Source of the DNA: Pandoraea pulmonicola
GTDB lineage: Bacteria > Pseudomonadota > Gammaproteobacteria > Burkholderiales > Burkholderiaceae
NCBI RefSeq assembly: GCF_000815105.2
Contig: NZ_CP010310.2
Coordinates: 5,208,001 to 5,272,000, forward strand
Direction of reading: 5' to 3'
DNA: 64,000 nucleotides
Within the stretch, counting starts at the first letter, position 1. The number at the start of each line of letters is the position of its first letter. The notes under the pieces were generated by a model. The model did not search any database. It was not told where the DNA came from and saw only the letters and a program-made list of their open reading frames with translations. This document shows positions 22,131 through 30,316 of this stretch, in pieces. Both the position numbers and the translations under genes were made by a program.

Positions 22131-22152
22131 AGGAGAGTGTTTGGGCGGTCAA
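22124..22152 (-). promoter_or_regulatory. Promoter of the mraZ-ftsZ cluster
   Basis: On the minus strand TTGACC (22147-22152) and TAAAGT (22124-22129) are separated by exactly 17 bases, a sigma70-like promoter. Transcription would start near 22117, leaving a leader of about 95 bases before the mraZ GTG. The -10 overlaps the first repeat of the MraZ operator. Confidence 0.7.
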
Positions 22153-22354
22153 GCTTTTCGCCCGTTTTTCGGAGGAGATTTGGTAGACAGAACAATGACT
22201 TAGCGCACTTTCCTAAAGCCGAGAAACGGAATTTTGTCAGGAAAATTAAAGACATAACCGCGATAGTGAAAGTGGAACATCAAACTCTCAGCGTCGCCTC
22301 GCAGGAGGCCCGCCATCACTATCGATACCGGGGAGTGCGCACTCACGCCGAGAG

Positions 22355-22374
22355 AAAACCCGGCGAGCGCCGGG
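22355..22374 (-). terminator. Rho-independent terminator after coq7
   Basis: On the minus strand CCCGGCG and CGCCGGG form a tight stem followed by TTTTCTC, about 73 bases beyond the coq7 stop. It isolates coq7 from the mraZ promoter. The remaining bases of 22153-22446 contain only a weak 112-codon frame that I do not consider a gene. Confidence 0.7.
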
Positions 22375-22446
22375 CGGCGAGCGTCACGCGAGGGAAGTTT
22401 CGATACTGGATGAGGGAATCAGTCGGGGGAAAACGGCGCAGACGTT

Positions 22447-23103
22447 CTATATATAGTAGGCGGTCGTCGTCATGACCTTTGCAGCGGCACGCATGGCACG
22501 CTGCACCGGCACCGGCAGATCCACACCGCCGGCGTCTCGCGCGGCCTGGCCGTGCTGGATTTCATCAATGCGCATCTGATCGACGATGGCGCGCGAGCGC
22601 GCGTCCTGCGAAGGCAGATCGTCGAGATGGCCTTCGAGATGATGCTCGACCTGGCGCTCCGTCTCCGACATGAAGCCCAGACTCACCTTGTCGCCGCACT
22701 TGCCGGCGACGAAACCGATCGCGAACGCCCCCGCGTACCAGAGCGGGTTCAGCAGGCTCGGGCGCGAACCCAGTTCCGACAGACGCTGCGCGGTCCACGC
22801 TAGATGGTCCTCTTCTTCCTTCCCTGCATGCTCGAAGGCAGCGCGCAGTTCGGGACGCTTCGTTGCCAGCTTCTGCGCCTGATACAGCGCCTGCGCACAG
22901 ACCTCGCCCACATGATTCACACGCATGAGCCCGGCGACGTGACGACGCTCCTGCGGCGAGAGCGCGTCGTCGCCCACCGGCGCATTGCCTGGGTCACTGT
23001 CTATATAGGAGACGGGGACGGGGGTCGGGCGCGAGGCGCGGGTCACGCCCGCGATGGCTCGCAGGCCGCGGTCAAGTTCGGAGATCAGGCTGTCGGAGAA
23101 CAT
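22447..23103 (-). CDS. coq7: 2-polyprenyl-3-methyl-6-methoxy-1,4-benzoquinone hydroxylase Coq7
   Basis: Coq7 is a membrane-associated di-iron carboxylate enzyme that makes the C6 hydroxylation in ubiquinone synthesis; many beta- and alphaproteobacteria use it in place of UbiF. The 218-residue protein shows di-iron ligands in a ferritin-like pattern: [15 protein letters not shown] (Glu67), [10 protein letters not shown] (Glu97, His100), [14 protein letters not shown] and [15 protein letters not shown] hydrophobic segment between, [21 protein letters not shown], is the expected membrane-facing helix. The ATG is at 23101-23103 and the stop is a TAG inside a TATATA run at 22446-22456. It stands alone, with its own terminator. 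Identification is secure. Confidence 0.95.
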   Translation of the reverse strand: MFSDSLISELDRGLRAIAGVTRASRPTPVPVSYIDSDPGNAPVGDDALSPQERRHVAGLMRVNHVGEVCAQALYQAQKLATKRPELRAAFEHAGKEEEDHLAWTAQRLSELGSRPSLLNPLWYAGAFAIGFVAGKCGDKVSLGFMSETERQVEHHLEGHLDDLPSQDARSRAIVDQMRIDEIQHGQAARDAGGVDLPVPVQRAMRAAAKVMTTTAYYI

Positions 23104-23304
23104 CGTACGTTCAACTCACTTCAATTTTTCACTATGTGGGACGCAGGACGATTCTTTCACGTCTGTCGGTGATGATACGCGCCTTTACCCGGCGCGCCTT
23201 GCGCGGGCGCAAACACGCGAAAGCCCCGCCAGACGCCGGTTTCCGGCCTGTTGCGTAAACGAAACAAAGGGTGCCGCAAACCCGCGTAAAACCGGCCTTT
23301 TCCT

Positions 23305-23332
23305 TTGCCGGCCACAGTGAATTTGTTACATT
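23305..23332 (+). promoter_or_regulatory. Possible porin promoter
   Basis: TTGCCG (23305-23310) and TACATT (23327-23332) are separated by 16 bases. Transcription would begin near 23339, about 83 bases before the porin ATG. The hexamers are only moderate matches. The rest of 23104-23304, between the divergent coq7 and porin genes, holds no gene I can support. Confidence 0.4.
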
Positions 23333-23337
23333 ACGTC

Positions 23338-23355
23338 CAACTTCTCGCGAAGTTG
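23338..23355 (+). other. Hairpin at the predicted 5' end of the porin mRNA
   Basis: CAACTTC (23338-23344) and GAAGTTG (23349-23355) form a perfect 7-bp stem with a TCGC loop. It coincides with the predicted transcription start, so the mRNA would begin in a stem-loop, as in E. coli ompA, where such a structure slows decay. That role is inferred. Confidence 0.5.
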
Positions 23356-23421
23356 ATTAGCAAGGACGTTATCACTAGTGACCTTGTTAAACAAATCTCA
23401 CAATCCTTTGGAGATCACTCA

Positions 23422-24588
23422 ATGAAAAAGTCGCTTCTCGCTCTGGGTGTGCTCGGCGCATTCGCTGGCGCTGCTCACGCACAAAGCAGCGTGACCCTGT
23501 ACGGTATCATCGACGCTGGCCTGACGTACGTTAACAAGACGGGCGGCTCGCTGACCGGCACCGGCAACACCAGCAAGAACTTCTACTTCAACAACGGCAA
23601 CCTGCAAGGTTCGCGTTGGGGCCTGAAGGGCGCTGAAGACCTCGGTGGCGGTCTGAAGGCAATCTTCGTGCTGGAAAACGGCTTCAACCTGGGTAACGGC
23701 ACGCTGGGCCAAAACGGTCGCATGTTTGGTCGTCAAGCCTATGTGGGTCTGAGCAGCGCTACGGCCGGCACGGTGACGATCGGTCGTCAATACGACTCCG
23801 TGGTTGACTTCGTTGGCCCGTACGCTTCGGGTAGCCAATGGGCGACGTACGCAGGTGCTCACCCGTTCGATAACGACAACCTGAACAACTCGTTCCGGAT
23901 CAACAACTCGATCAAGTACACGACCGCCAACTACAACGGCTTCAGCGCTGGCGCTCTGTATGGCTTCTCCAACTCGGCCAACAATGGTTCGACGGGTTCG
24001 GGCTTCGCAAACAACCGTGCATGGTCGTTTGGTTTGGGTTACGCCAACGGCCCGCTGTCGTTGGGCGCTGGCTACTTGTACCTCGGCTCGCCGGGCAGCA
24101 ACTCCTCGGGCGTGATCGCAACGCCGCTCACCGGTTCGGCTGACACCACGACGGCTATGACGGCCGGTGGCGCTAGCGATAAGGCATGGATCGCCTCGGC
24201 AGGCGGTTCGTACGCGTTTGGTCCGGCAACGCTGGGTCTGGTGTACAGCCACAGCGCCTACAACTACGTTGGCGGCGGTAGCTGGAAGTTCGACAACGTC
24301 GAACTCAACGGCAAGTACATGCTGACGCCGGCCCTGCAACTGGGCGCATCGTACACGTACACTTGGTCGACCCTGAACGTGGCATCGGGCAACGCCTCGC
24401 CGAAGTACCACCAAGTCAACCTTGGCGTCGACTACTTCCTGTCGAAGCGCACGGATACGTACCTGGTGGGTCTGTGGCAACACGCCAACAACGATGCCCC
24501 GGGCGGCGCAAACCTGAACGGTGGTATCGGCTTCTCGAACAGCACGAATCAGTTCGCTGTTACGGCTGGTATCCGTCACAAGTTCTAA
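23422..24588 (+). CDS. Gram-negative trimeric porin (OmpC-like)
   Basis: An outer-membrane general diffusion porin of the betaproteobacterial Gram-neg_porin family. The 388-residue precursor has a clear signal peptide (MKKSLLALGVLGAFAGAAHA, cleavage before QSSVTLYG) and the family's first strand SSVTLYGIIDAGLTYV. Alternating hydrophobic beta strands follow, with GSRWGLKGAEDLGGGLKAIFVLE, MFGRQAYVGLSS, TVTIGRQYDSV, and the C-terminal strand FAVTAGIRHKF ending in Phe, the BAM recognition signal. The ATG at 23422 has GGAG eight to nine bases ahead; the open frame upstream is leader. Base usage is less GC-rich at third positions than in the neighbours, with preferred codons, as expected of a highly expressed gene. 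It is followed by a strong terminator. Confidence 0.95.
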   Translation: MKKSLLALGVLGAFAGAAHAQSSVTLYGIIDAGLTYVNKTGGSLTGTGNTSKNFYFNNGNLQGSRWGLKGAEDLGGGLKAIFVLENGFNLGNGTLGQNGRMFGRQAYVGLSSATAGTVTIGRQYDSVVDFVGPYASGSQWATYAGAHPFDNDNLNNSFRINNSIKYTTANYNGFSAGALYGFSNSANNGSTGSGFANNRAWSFGLGYANGPLSLGAGYLYLGSPGSNSSGVIATPLTGSADTTTAMTAGGASDKAWIASAGGSYAFGPATLGLVYSHSAYNYVGGGSWKFDNVELNGKYMLTPALQLGASYTYTWSTLNVASGNASPKYHQVNLGVDYFLSKRTDTYLVGLWQHANNDAPGGANLNGGIGFSNSTNQFAVTAGIRHKF

Positions 24589-24620
24589 GCTGACAGCTCC
24601 TGTCACTTAGGCTTTGACGA

Positions 24621-24646
24621 AAGGGCACCTTCGGGTGCCCTTTTTT
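24621..24646 (+). terminator. Porin terminator
   Basis: GGGCACC and GGTGCCC (with flanking AA/TT) enclose a TTCG tetraloop and are followed by TTTTTT, 32 bases beyond the porin stop. This is a textbook rho-independent terminator. Confidence 0.95.
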
Positions 24647-24720
24647 ATTGGTCGGACGACTTTGCCATTAGCGATTGGAGTGCGTCGTAAGCTAGACGGC
24701 CAGCTCGTAGCTCCCCCATC

Positions 24721-24771
24721 TTGACCCGATGTTTATTTCAAACCTAAAATTTCCATATTGTAAATTTCCAT
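24721..24771 (+). promoter_or_regulatory. Promoter and probable operator of the MarR-family gene
   Basis: TTGACC (24721-24726) and TAAAAT (24745-24750) are 18 bases apart. Overlapping the -10 and the start region are two identical decamers AAATTTCCAT at 24747-24756 and 24762-24771, spaced 15 bases start to start. MarR proteins commonly repress their own promoter from sites in this position, so the repeats are candidate binding sites. Confidence 0.55.
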
Positions 24772-24781
24772 TGCACCGACC

Positions 24782-25261
24782 ATGAGCCTCACCGACTCGG
24801 ATTCTCTCGATCTCGAAACGCGCGCCCACGATCGTGAGCACGACGCGCTGCGCCTGTGGCTGCGGCTGCTCACCTGCACCACCATGATCGAGACAGACAT
24901 CCGCTCGCGGTTGCGCCAGGAGTTCGATTGCACGCTGCCGCGCTTCGATTTGCTCGCGCAGCTCGACCGCCATCCCGAAGGGTTGAAGATGGGTGAGTTG
25001 AGCAAGCGGATGATGGTCACCGGTGGGAACGTGACGGGCATCACCGATCAGTTGGAGAAGGAAGGCTGGGTGACGCGCGAGACAGTCGTCAACGATCGGC
25101 GCGCCTTTCTCATCAAGCTCACGCCGCGCGGCAAGAAGGCATTTTCCAATATGGCTCAGGCCCACGAGCAGTGGATCGAGCAGCGGTTCGGGCAGTTGCC
25201 GGAAGACAGACGGCAGCAGCTTTACGGTTTGCTGGGCGATCTCAAATCGGTGATCGGCTGA
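24782..25261 (+). CDS. MarR-family transcriptional regulator
   Basis: A 159-residue winged-helix regulator. After a charged N-terminus it shows the MarR core: LWLRLLTCTTMIETDIRSRLRQEF (dimer helix), LPRFDLLAQLDRHPEGLKMGELSKRMMVTGGNVTGITDQLEKEGWVTRE (winged helix-turn-helix, recognition helix around NVTGITDQLEKEG), and DRRAFLIKLTPRGKKAF (wing). The ATG at 24782 follows a promoter with direct repeats. No obvious target operon adjoins: the next gene, 234 bases on, is convergent. MarR proteins usually respond to aromatic acids or oxidants; the effector cannot be told. The 25262-25495 interval has no gene. Confidence 0.9.
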   Translation: MSLTDSDSLDLETRAHDREHDALRLWLRLLTCTTMIETDIRSRLRQEFDCTLPRFDLLAQLDRHPEGLKMGELSKRMMVTGGNVTGITDQLEKEGWVTRETVVNDRRAFLIKLTPRGKKAFSNMAQAHEQWIEQRFGQLPEDRRQQLYGLLGDLKSVIG

Positions 25262-25495
25262 GATAACCCTATCCGGTCCAAGCGCAGTAAACACAGCCGG
25301 CTGGGAATGTCCGCCGTGAGGCAAGGGTTGCGACGGACGTGACGGCGTCAGACTATGTCACAGGTCAGTGCAGGGTGACACCCGCTCGCCCATTCTCAGT
25401 CCCGCATTTCTCGCTTTCAGCGATTCTCCTCAAGGTGCCCGTCCCACTGGCCCAACTAGCCCCCCCCTAGTCTTGCTTCCCCCTGCCACCGCTCG

Positions 25496-26647
25496 TTATC
25501 GTCCAGCCTGTATCGGCGTATCGAGCTGCGCTCTTGCCGCCAACGCCGCTGGCGTTCGATCCAACGCGGTGAGTGCGGCGTTGCGCTCGGCTTCCGGTCG
25601 TTTCGACATGGCTTTGACCGCGACATAGAATTTTGGCAAATCGTCGTGCTCCTGCGCGAGCAGCGCCATGAACGCAGGGACCCACCGGTTATAGGCCACG
25701 AAAGAGCCGATTTTCGCGTTATTCAGGTCACTGGCGAACCATGGATCGAAGCCCTTGTATCCTCCCCACGATGCCTTTATGGCGTCGTAGTCCGCGCGCA
25801 TCGCGGCGAACAAGGCATCTTTCTGCGCGATCTTGTCGGCATCCGGCACGGCGCTGGCGTACAGCGCTTCCAGACGTTTCCGATAGCCGTCGACCAGCTT
25901 GCGGAATTGCCGCCGATGCGCATCGTAACGCCCATACTCGATGGCGGCGTCGGGATGCTCGCTTAACCAACGACGCACGCCCACGGTCTCCACTGTCACG
26001 GCAAACGACTCGTTGAACGCAGTGTCTCCCCGGACGAACAGAATCTGATGCGCGAGTTCGTGGAAGATCATGCGGGCAACTTCCGCGCGCGGGAGATAGA
26101 TAAAGGTATTGAGCAGCGGATCGTCGAAATATCCGAGCGTCGAATAGGCAGGTATACCTGCGACAAACGTCTCCCACCCGTCGCGATGCAACTCCGCGGC
26201 GTATGCATCGGCCGATTCACGCGAGTAGTACCCACGATATTCGACGCAACCGACTACCAGAAAGCACGACTCATGGAGCTTGAGGGATAGCGGAGGCGCG
26301 GCAAACACGTTGTAGACGACGAAGGGCCGTTTCAGGTCAGCATAGCTGCGGTAGCTGCCATTGTCCGGTTCGCCAAGCGCCGATACGGCATAGCTTCGGA
26401 TCTGCTCGGCCTCGACGAGACGCATGCGCAGACGCGGATCGAGCGACGGGTCGGCCAGCAGGTCGGACACCGGCTGCGCCTCATGCAGCATCGTGAAGTG
26501 CCCGTTGATGGACTGCGCGTAGTATCCGATCTGGCTGCAGCCGGCAACGCCAAGCAACAGCGCACCGGTCGCCATCGCTGTGAGCACGCGACGCAGCCGC
26601 CGCTCCAGAGGCGCGGAGATCACCGACATCATGGACGGAAGGGCCAT
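25496..26647 (-). CDS. Putative aminopeptidase lipoprotein (DUF2265/Aminopep type)
   Basis: A predicted zinc peptidase anchored as a lipoprotein. The N-terminus has a basic stretch and a lipobox (LLLGVAGC, Cys near residue 37). HELAH near residues 196-200 is the zinc HExxH motif, and a third ligand is probably the Glu in FNESFAVTVE about 13 residues later. The arrangement ARMIFHELAHQILFVRGDTAFNESFA is characteristic of the uncharacterised aminopeptidase family PF10023. The start is uncertain by one codon: GTG at 26648-26650 or ATG at 26645-26647, both behind GGAGG; I used the ATG. It lies 75 bases downstream of the molybdopterin oxidoreductase on the same strand and may be cotranscribed. Substrate unknown. 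Confidence 0.82.
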   Translation of the reverse strand: MALPSMMSVISAPLERRLRRVLTAMATGALLLGVAGCSQIGYYAQSINGHFTMLHEAQPVSDLLADPSLDPRLRMRLVEAEQIRSYAVSALGEPDNGSYRSYADLKRPFVVYNVFAAPPLSLKLHESCFLVVGCVEYRGYYSRESADAYAAELHRDGWETFVAGIPAYSTLGYFDDPLLNTFIYLPRAEVARMIFHELAHQILFVRGDTAFNESFAVTVETVGVRRWLSEHPDAAIEYGRYDAHRRQFRKLVDGYRKRLEALYASAVPDADKIAQKDALFAAMRADYDAIKASWGGYKGFDPWFASDLNNAKIGSFVAYNRWVPAFMALLAQEHDDLPKFYVAVKAMSKRPEAERNAALTALDRTPAALAARAQLDTPIQAGR

Positions 26648-26722
26648 CACGAACGCCTCCGGCGCAATTTCCAGGTGTTGGCCGACTTATGGCCCGTGCC
26701 GGCCCGAGTTAGCGCATGTCGG

Positions 26723-28798
26723 CTATAACGGTGCCACGTCGACGAGACAGTCATAGAAAGTCGGGGCGCGCCCAAGGTCGGTGAGTTGCTGACTCGTGAC
26801 CTCATTGGCGTTCTTGCCGTCCGGCGCAAGCTTCTTCCACCAGATCGACAGGCCGACGACCACGCCCTCCCGCGCCCGCTCCGTGACCCGAGCCTTCGCA
26901 TTCAACGTGCCCCGGTCGTTGAAGATCCGCACGCCCGCGCCATCCGCAATACCGCGCGGGGCGGCGTCCGACGGATGGATGTCCAGCGTCGGCTCGCCAA
27001 CGGAGGCACGCAGACTATCGACGTTCACGAAGCTCGAATTGAGGAAGTTGCGCGCCGGCGGCGAAATCATCGCCAACGGGTAACGCTCGGCCAACGTTGG
27101 ATTGCTGGCGGCAGACTCGTAGGGCGGCACCCAGTCCGGCAACGGATCGAAGCCTTCCTCCAGCATCCGCTCGGAATAGAACTCGCACTTTCCCGAAGGT
27201 GTGTAGAACTGACCGTTCGCAAACGGCGCCTCGGGAAGATCATAACGAATCCAGCCGTCGCGCTTCAATTGCTCCCAACTACTGCCGGCCATGCGGGCGT
27301 CGTTCCAGCGGATGGACTGGGCCGCGAGCTCGTCATCGGTGTCGGAGAAGCATGGCTCTTGCCAGCCCATCCGCTTCGCCAGCAGACGGAAGATTTCCGA
27401 ATTGGGTTTCGCCTCGCCCAGCGGGGCGATAGCCGGGTTGTTGGCAAGCAGATAGGTGTGACCGTACGCCTTGTGGATGTCGAGATGCTCGAGTTGCGTC
27501 GTGGCCGGCAGCACGAAATCGGCATAGTCGGCGGTATCGGTCTGGAAGTGCTCCAGCACCACCGTGAACAAATCCTCGCGCCCGAAGCCGGCGGCGACTT
27601 TGCCCGACTCGGGGGCGACGGCGACCGGGTTGCTGTTATAGACAACCAGCGCCTCGATCTTCGGTCCGAAGGTTCCGTCACCAGGATGGCACAGTGCATC
27701 CCCAATAGCACTCATGTTGACCACGCGCGCCGGCCGGTCCTGCCTCGGGCGCAAATCCGGACGCGCTTGCGCCACGGCGTCAACCGGCGCAAAACCCGAC
27801 GTCGACATCAGCAATCCGCCCGCCGGATCGCGCCAGGCACCGATCAGCGCAGGCAGGCAAGCGATCGCACGCGTCGCCTGGCCACCACCCCGGACACGCT
27901 GCATGCCGTAATTGAGCCGGATCGCAGCAGGTTTGGCGCTGGCGTATTCCCGGGCAAGCGCGATGATCGTTTCCTCACCGATCCCGCAGATCTCCGCGAC
28001 GCGCGAAGGGGTATAGCGTCGCACGCGCTCCTTGAGTTGCGCATACCCCACCGTGTGGCGTGCAATGTACTCGTGATCGACCAGATCTTCGGAGATCAGA
28101 ACGTGCATCATGCCAAGCGCGAGTGCGGCATCGGTGCCCGGGAGCAACGCAATGTGTTGATGGCACTTTTCCGCGGTCAGCGAACGATAGGGATCGATGG
28201 CGATGAGCTTCGCGCCGCGGCGCTTCGCCTCCTGCGCAATCGCCCAGAAATGCACGCTCGAAGTGATCGGATTGCTGCCCCAGATCAGAATCAGCTTGCT
28301 GTCGACGAAATGCTCGACGTGCATGCCCACGCCTGCACCGTACGTGTAACGCATGCCGGCCGCGCCAGCGCTCGCACAGATCGTACGATCGAGATCCGAC
28401 GCACCGATCCTGTTGAAGAATCGCGCCGCCATCGACTCGCCTTGCACAAACCCCATCGTGCCAGCGTAGCTGTACGGCAGGATCGCCTCGGGCTCGCGTG
28501 CCGCGATGGCGCCCAGCCGAGTCGCGATCTCGTCGAGGGCTTCGTCCCAACTCACCCGCACGAATTGGCCGCTCCCTTTCGGACCGACGCGCTTGAGTGG
28601 ATGCAGCAGACGATCCCGGTGATAAGTTCGTTCGGTGTAGCGCGCGACTTTCGTGCACAACACGCCCTTGGTCGTCGGATGGTCAGGATCCCCCTGAACC
28701 TTGATCGCAACGCCGTTCTCCACCGTGACGTGCAGCGCGCACGTATCCGGACAGTCATGCGGGCAAGCGGCCCGGACGACGTGGGCATCGGTCGTCAT
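26723..28798 (-). CDS. Molybdopterin-dependent oxidoreductase
   Basis: A 691-residue member of the DMSO-reductase superfamily. The N-terminus binds a [4Fe-4S] cluster (C12-x3-C16-x3-C20 in CPHDCPDTC, and C48 in GVLCTK). The molybdopterin domains follow, with ASAGAAGMRYTYGAGVG, LILIWGSNPITSSVHFW, LNYGMQRVRGGGQATRAIACLPAL, ALVVYNSNPVAVAPES and the C-terminal dinucleotide-binding part LNSSFVNVDSLR. No twin-arginine signal is visible, so it is probably cytoplasmic. I used the ATG at 28796-28798, with AGGAG seven bases ahead. It is a single-subunit enzyme here with no electron-transfer or chaperone subunit next to it; the physiological substrate is unknown. It is divergent from the M20 hydrolase. 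Confidence 0.9.
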   Translation of the reverse strand: MTTDAHVVRAACPHDCPDTCALHVTVENGVAIKVQGDPDHPTTKGVLCTKVARYTERTYHRDRLLHPLKRVGPKGSGQFVRVSWDEALDEIATRLGAIAAREPEAILPYSYAGTMGFVQGESMAARFFNRIGASDLDRTICASAGAAGMRYTYGAGVGMHVEHFVDSKLILIWGSNPITSSVHFWAIAQEAKRRGAKLIAIDPYRSLTAEKCHQHIALLPGTDAALALGMMHVLISEDLVDHEYIARHTVGYAQLKERVRRYTPSRVAEICGIGEETIIALAREYASAKPAAIRLNYGMQRVRGGGQATRAIACLPALIGAWRDPAGGLLMSTSGFAPVDAVAQARPDLRPRQDRPARVVNMSAIGDALCHPGDGTFGPKIEALVVYNSNPVAVAPESGKVAAGFGREDLFTVVLEHFQTDTADYADFVLPATTQLEHLDIHKAYGHTYLLANNPAIAPLGEAKPNSEIFRLLAKRMGWQEPCFSDTDDELAAQSIRWNDARMAGSSWEQLKRDGWIRYDLPEAPFANGQFYTPSGKCEFYSERMLEEGFDPLPDWVPPYESAASNPTLAERYPLAMISPPARNFLNSSFVNVDSLRASVGEPTLDIHPSDAAPRGIADGAGVRIFNDRGTLNAKARVTERAREGVVVGLSIWWKKLAPDGKNANEVTSQQLTDLGRAPTFYDCLVDVAPL

Positions 28799-28935
28799 CA
28801 ACGACTCCTTTTCTCTACGGAAATATGACGTCCGGGGACAATGGGACGTTGGCGCTATTGTATTACGTTCGTTCGCGCCCTACCCCGCCACACTTGACGT
28901 CAGCGCGTTTTTTTAGGCAGATTCCTGAGTGCGGC

Positions 28936-28953
28936 TCGACCGATTCGACCGAT
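28936..28953. repeat. Tandem 9-bp repeat
   Basis: TCGACCGAT occurs twice in direct succession between the divergent oxidoreductase and amidohydrolase starts. It could be a regulator site or a chance slip; there is no other support. Confidence 0.4.
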
Positions 28954-29022
28954 TCCTACTGGAGTGCCAGACCTGCCCATTAGAGGTAAGATGAGCCATT
29001 GCGCTCCGCAGGAAACCCCGTC

Positions 29023-30219
29023 ATGAAGCTCATTCCAGAAATCGACGCCGCTCGCGGCGAAATTCAATCCATCCGACGTGACATTCATGCTCATCCGGAA
29101 CTCTGCTTCGAAGAGAAACGGACGTCAGACGTCGTTGCCGATACGCTCACCAAGTGGGGTATCCCCATCCACCGCGGACTCGGGACGACCGGCGTCGTCG
29201 GCATTATCAAGAATGGCACCAGCGACCGCGCGATTGGACTTCGCGCCGACATGGACGCGCTGCCTATCCACGAAGCCAATACGTTCGAACACGCGTCGAA
29301 GCATGAGGGCAAGATGCACGCATGCGGCCACGACGGACACACGGCCATGCTGCTTGCTGCGGCGCAATATCTTCAGAAGCATCGCAATTTCGACGGGACC
29401 GTCTATCTGATCTTCCAACCGGCGGAAGAAGGCGGTGGCGGTGCACGCGAAATGATCAAGGATGGCCTGTTCGAGCGCTTCCCGATGCAGGCCGTTTTCG
29501 GCATGCACAACTGGCCAGGCGTGCCGAGCGGCACATTCGCCGTGACGCCCGGTCCGATGATGGCGTCGAGCAACGAATTCAAGATCACGCTGCGCGGTAA
29601 GGGGACCCATGCGGGCATTCCGCATGCCGGCATCGATCCCGTGATCGCGGCAGTGCAGGTAGCACAGGCGCTGCAGAGCATCATCACGCGTAACAAGCGT
29701 CCGATCGATGCGGCCGTGCTATCCATTACCCAGATCCACGCCGGCGACACGACCAATGTCGTGCCCGACGAAGCCTGGCTCGGGGGCACGATTCGCACGT
29801 TCTCGATCGAGGTGCTGGACCTGATCGAGTCGCGGCTGCGCGAAGTTTCGGAATTCGTGGCAAAGGGCCTCGGTTGCACGGCTAACATCGAATTCCACCG
29901 CAATTACCCTCCGACCATCAACGATCCCGCCATGGCGGCCCTGTGTGCGGACGTCATGCGTGAAGTCGTGGGCGACGAGAACGTCAACGACAAAGTCGAG
30001 CCGACGATGGGCGCGGAAGACTTCTCGTTCATGCTGCTGGAAAAGCCCGGGGCATATGTTTTCATCGGTAACGGTGACGGTACGCACCGCGACAGCGGCC
30101 ACGGTCTCGGTCCGTGCAACCTGCACAATGCGAGCTACGACTTCAACGATGACCTGCTGCCGCTCGGAGGCACTTATTGGGTCAAACTGGTCGAGACGTA
30201 TTTCGGTCGGGATCGGTAA
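29023..30219 (+). CDS. M20-family amidohydrolase (hippurate hydrolase-like)
   Basis: A 398-residue zinc-dependent hydrolase of the M20D/amidohydrolase type, which cleaves N-acyl amino acids such as hippurate. Visible metal and active-site segments: RRDIHAHPEL near 18-26, GLRADMDALPI, KMHACGHDGHTAML (Cys101, His103, His106), IFQPAEEGGGG with the catalytic Glu pair near 139-140, and TMGAEDFSFML with a C-terminal His ligand in ...DSGHGLGPCNLHNASYDFND. The ATG at 29023, behind AGGAAA, is preferred to an in-frame start eight codons earlier. It has its own terminator. The exact substrate is not determinable. Confidence 0.92.
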   Translation: MKLIPEIDAARGEIQSIRRDIHAHPELCFEEKRTSDVVADTLTKWGIPIHRGLGTTGVVGIIKNGTSDRAIGLRADMDALPIHEANTFEHASKHEGKMHACGHDGHTAMLLAAAQYLQKHRNFDGTVYLIFQPAEEGGGGAREMIKDGLFERFPMQAVFGMHNWPGVPSGTFAVTPGPMMASSNEFKITLRGKGTHAGIPHAGIDPVIAAVQVAQALQSIITRNKRPIDAAVLSITQIHAGDTTNVVPDEAWLGGTIRTFSIEVLDLIESRLREVSEFVAKGLGCTANIEFHRNYPPTINDPAMAALCADVMREVVGDENVNDKVEPTMGAEDFSFMLLEKPGAYVFIGNGDGTHRDSGHGLGPCNLHNASYDFNDDLLPLGGTYWVKLVETYFGRDR

Positions 30220-30253
30220 GGCGTTCGAACAACGTTTCAGCGAGTCGAATAAG

Positions 30254-30282
30254 AAAGCCGGCAAACGATTTGCCGGCTTTTT
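30254..30282 (+). terminator. Terminator after the M20 hydrolase
   Basis: A perfect 12-bp stem (AAAGCCGGCAAA and its complement) with a 3-base loop, then TT and a pyrimidine-rich run, 34 bases beyond the stop. It faces the DUF3047 gene, which ends at 30317 on the other strand, and can serve both. Confidence 0.85.
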
Positions 30283-30316
30283 CGCTTCCGAACAACAAGT
30301 TAATAGCGAATAGACA

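Noticed and set aside
22137..22475. 112-codon frame between mraZ and coq7
   Set aside because: It crosses the mraZ promoter and the coq7 terminator, starts with GTG without a ribosome site, and shows no domain.
23419..24606. 395-codon frame antisense to the porin
   Set aside because: Mirror of the porin codon pattern; no ribosome site or family features.
26786..28828. 680-codon open frame antisense to the molybdopterin oxidoreductase
   Set aside because: The reverse strand encodes an intact, recognisable enzyme; the antisense frame has only low-complexity Arg/His/Val content.
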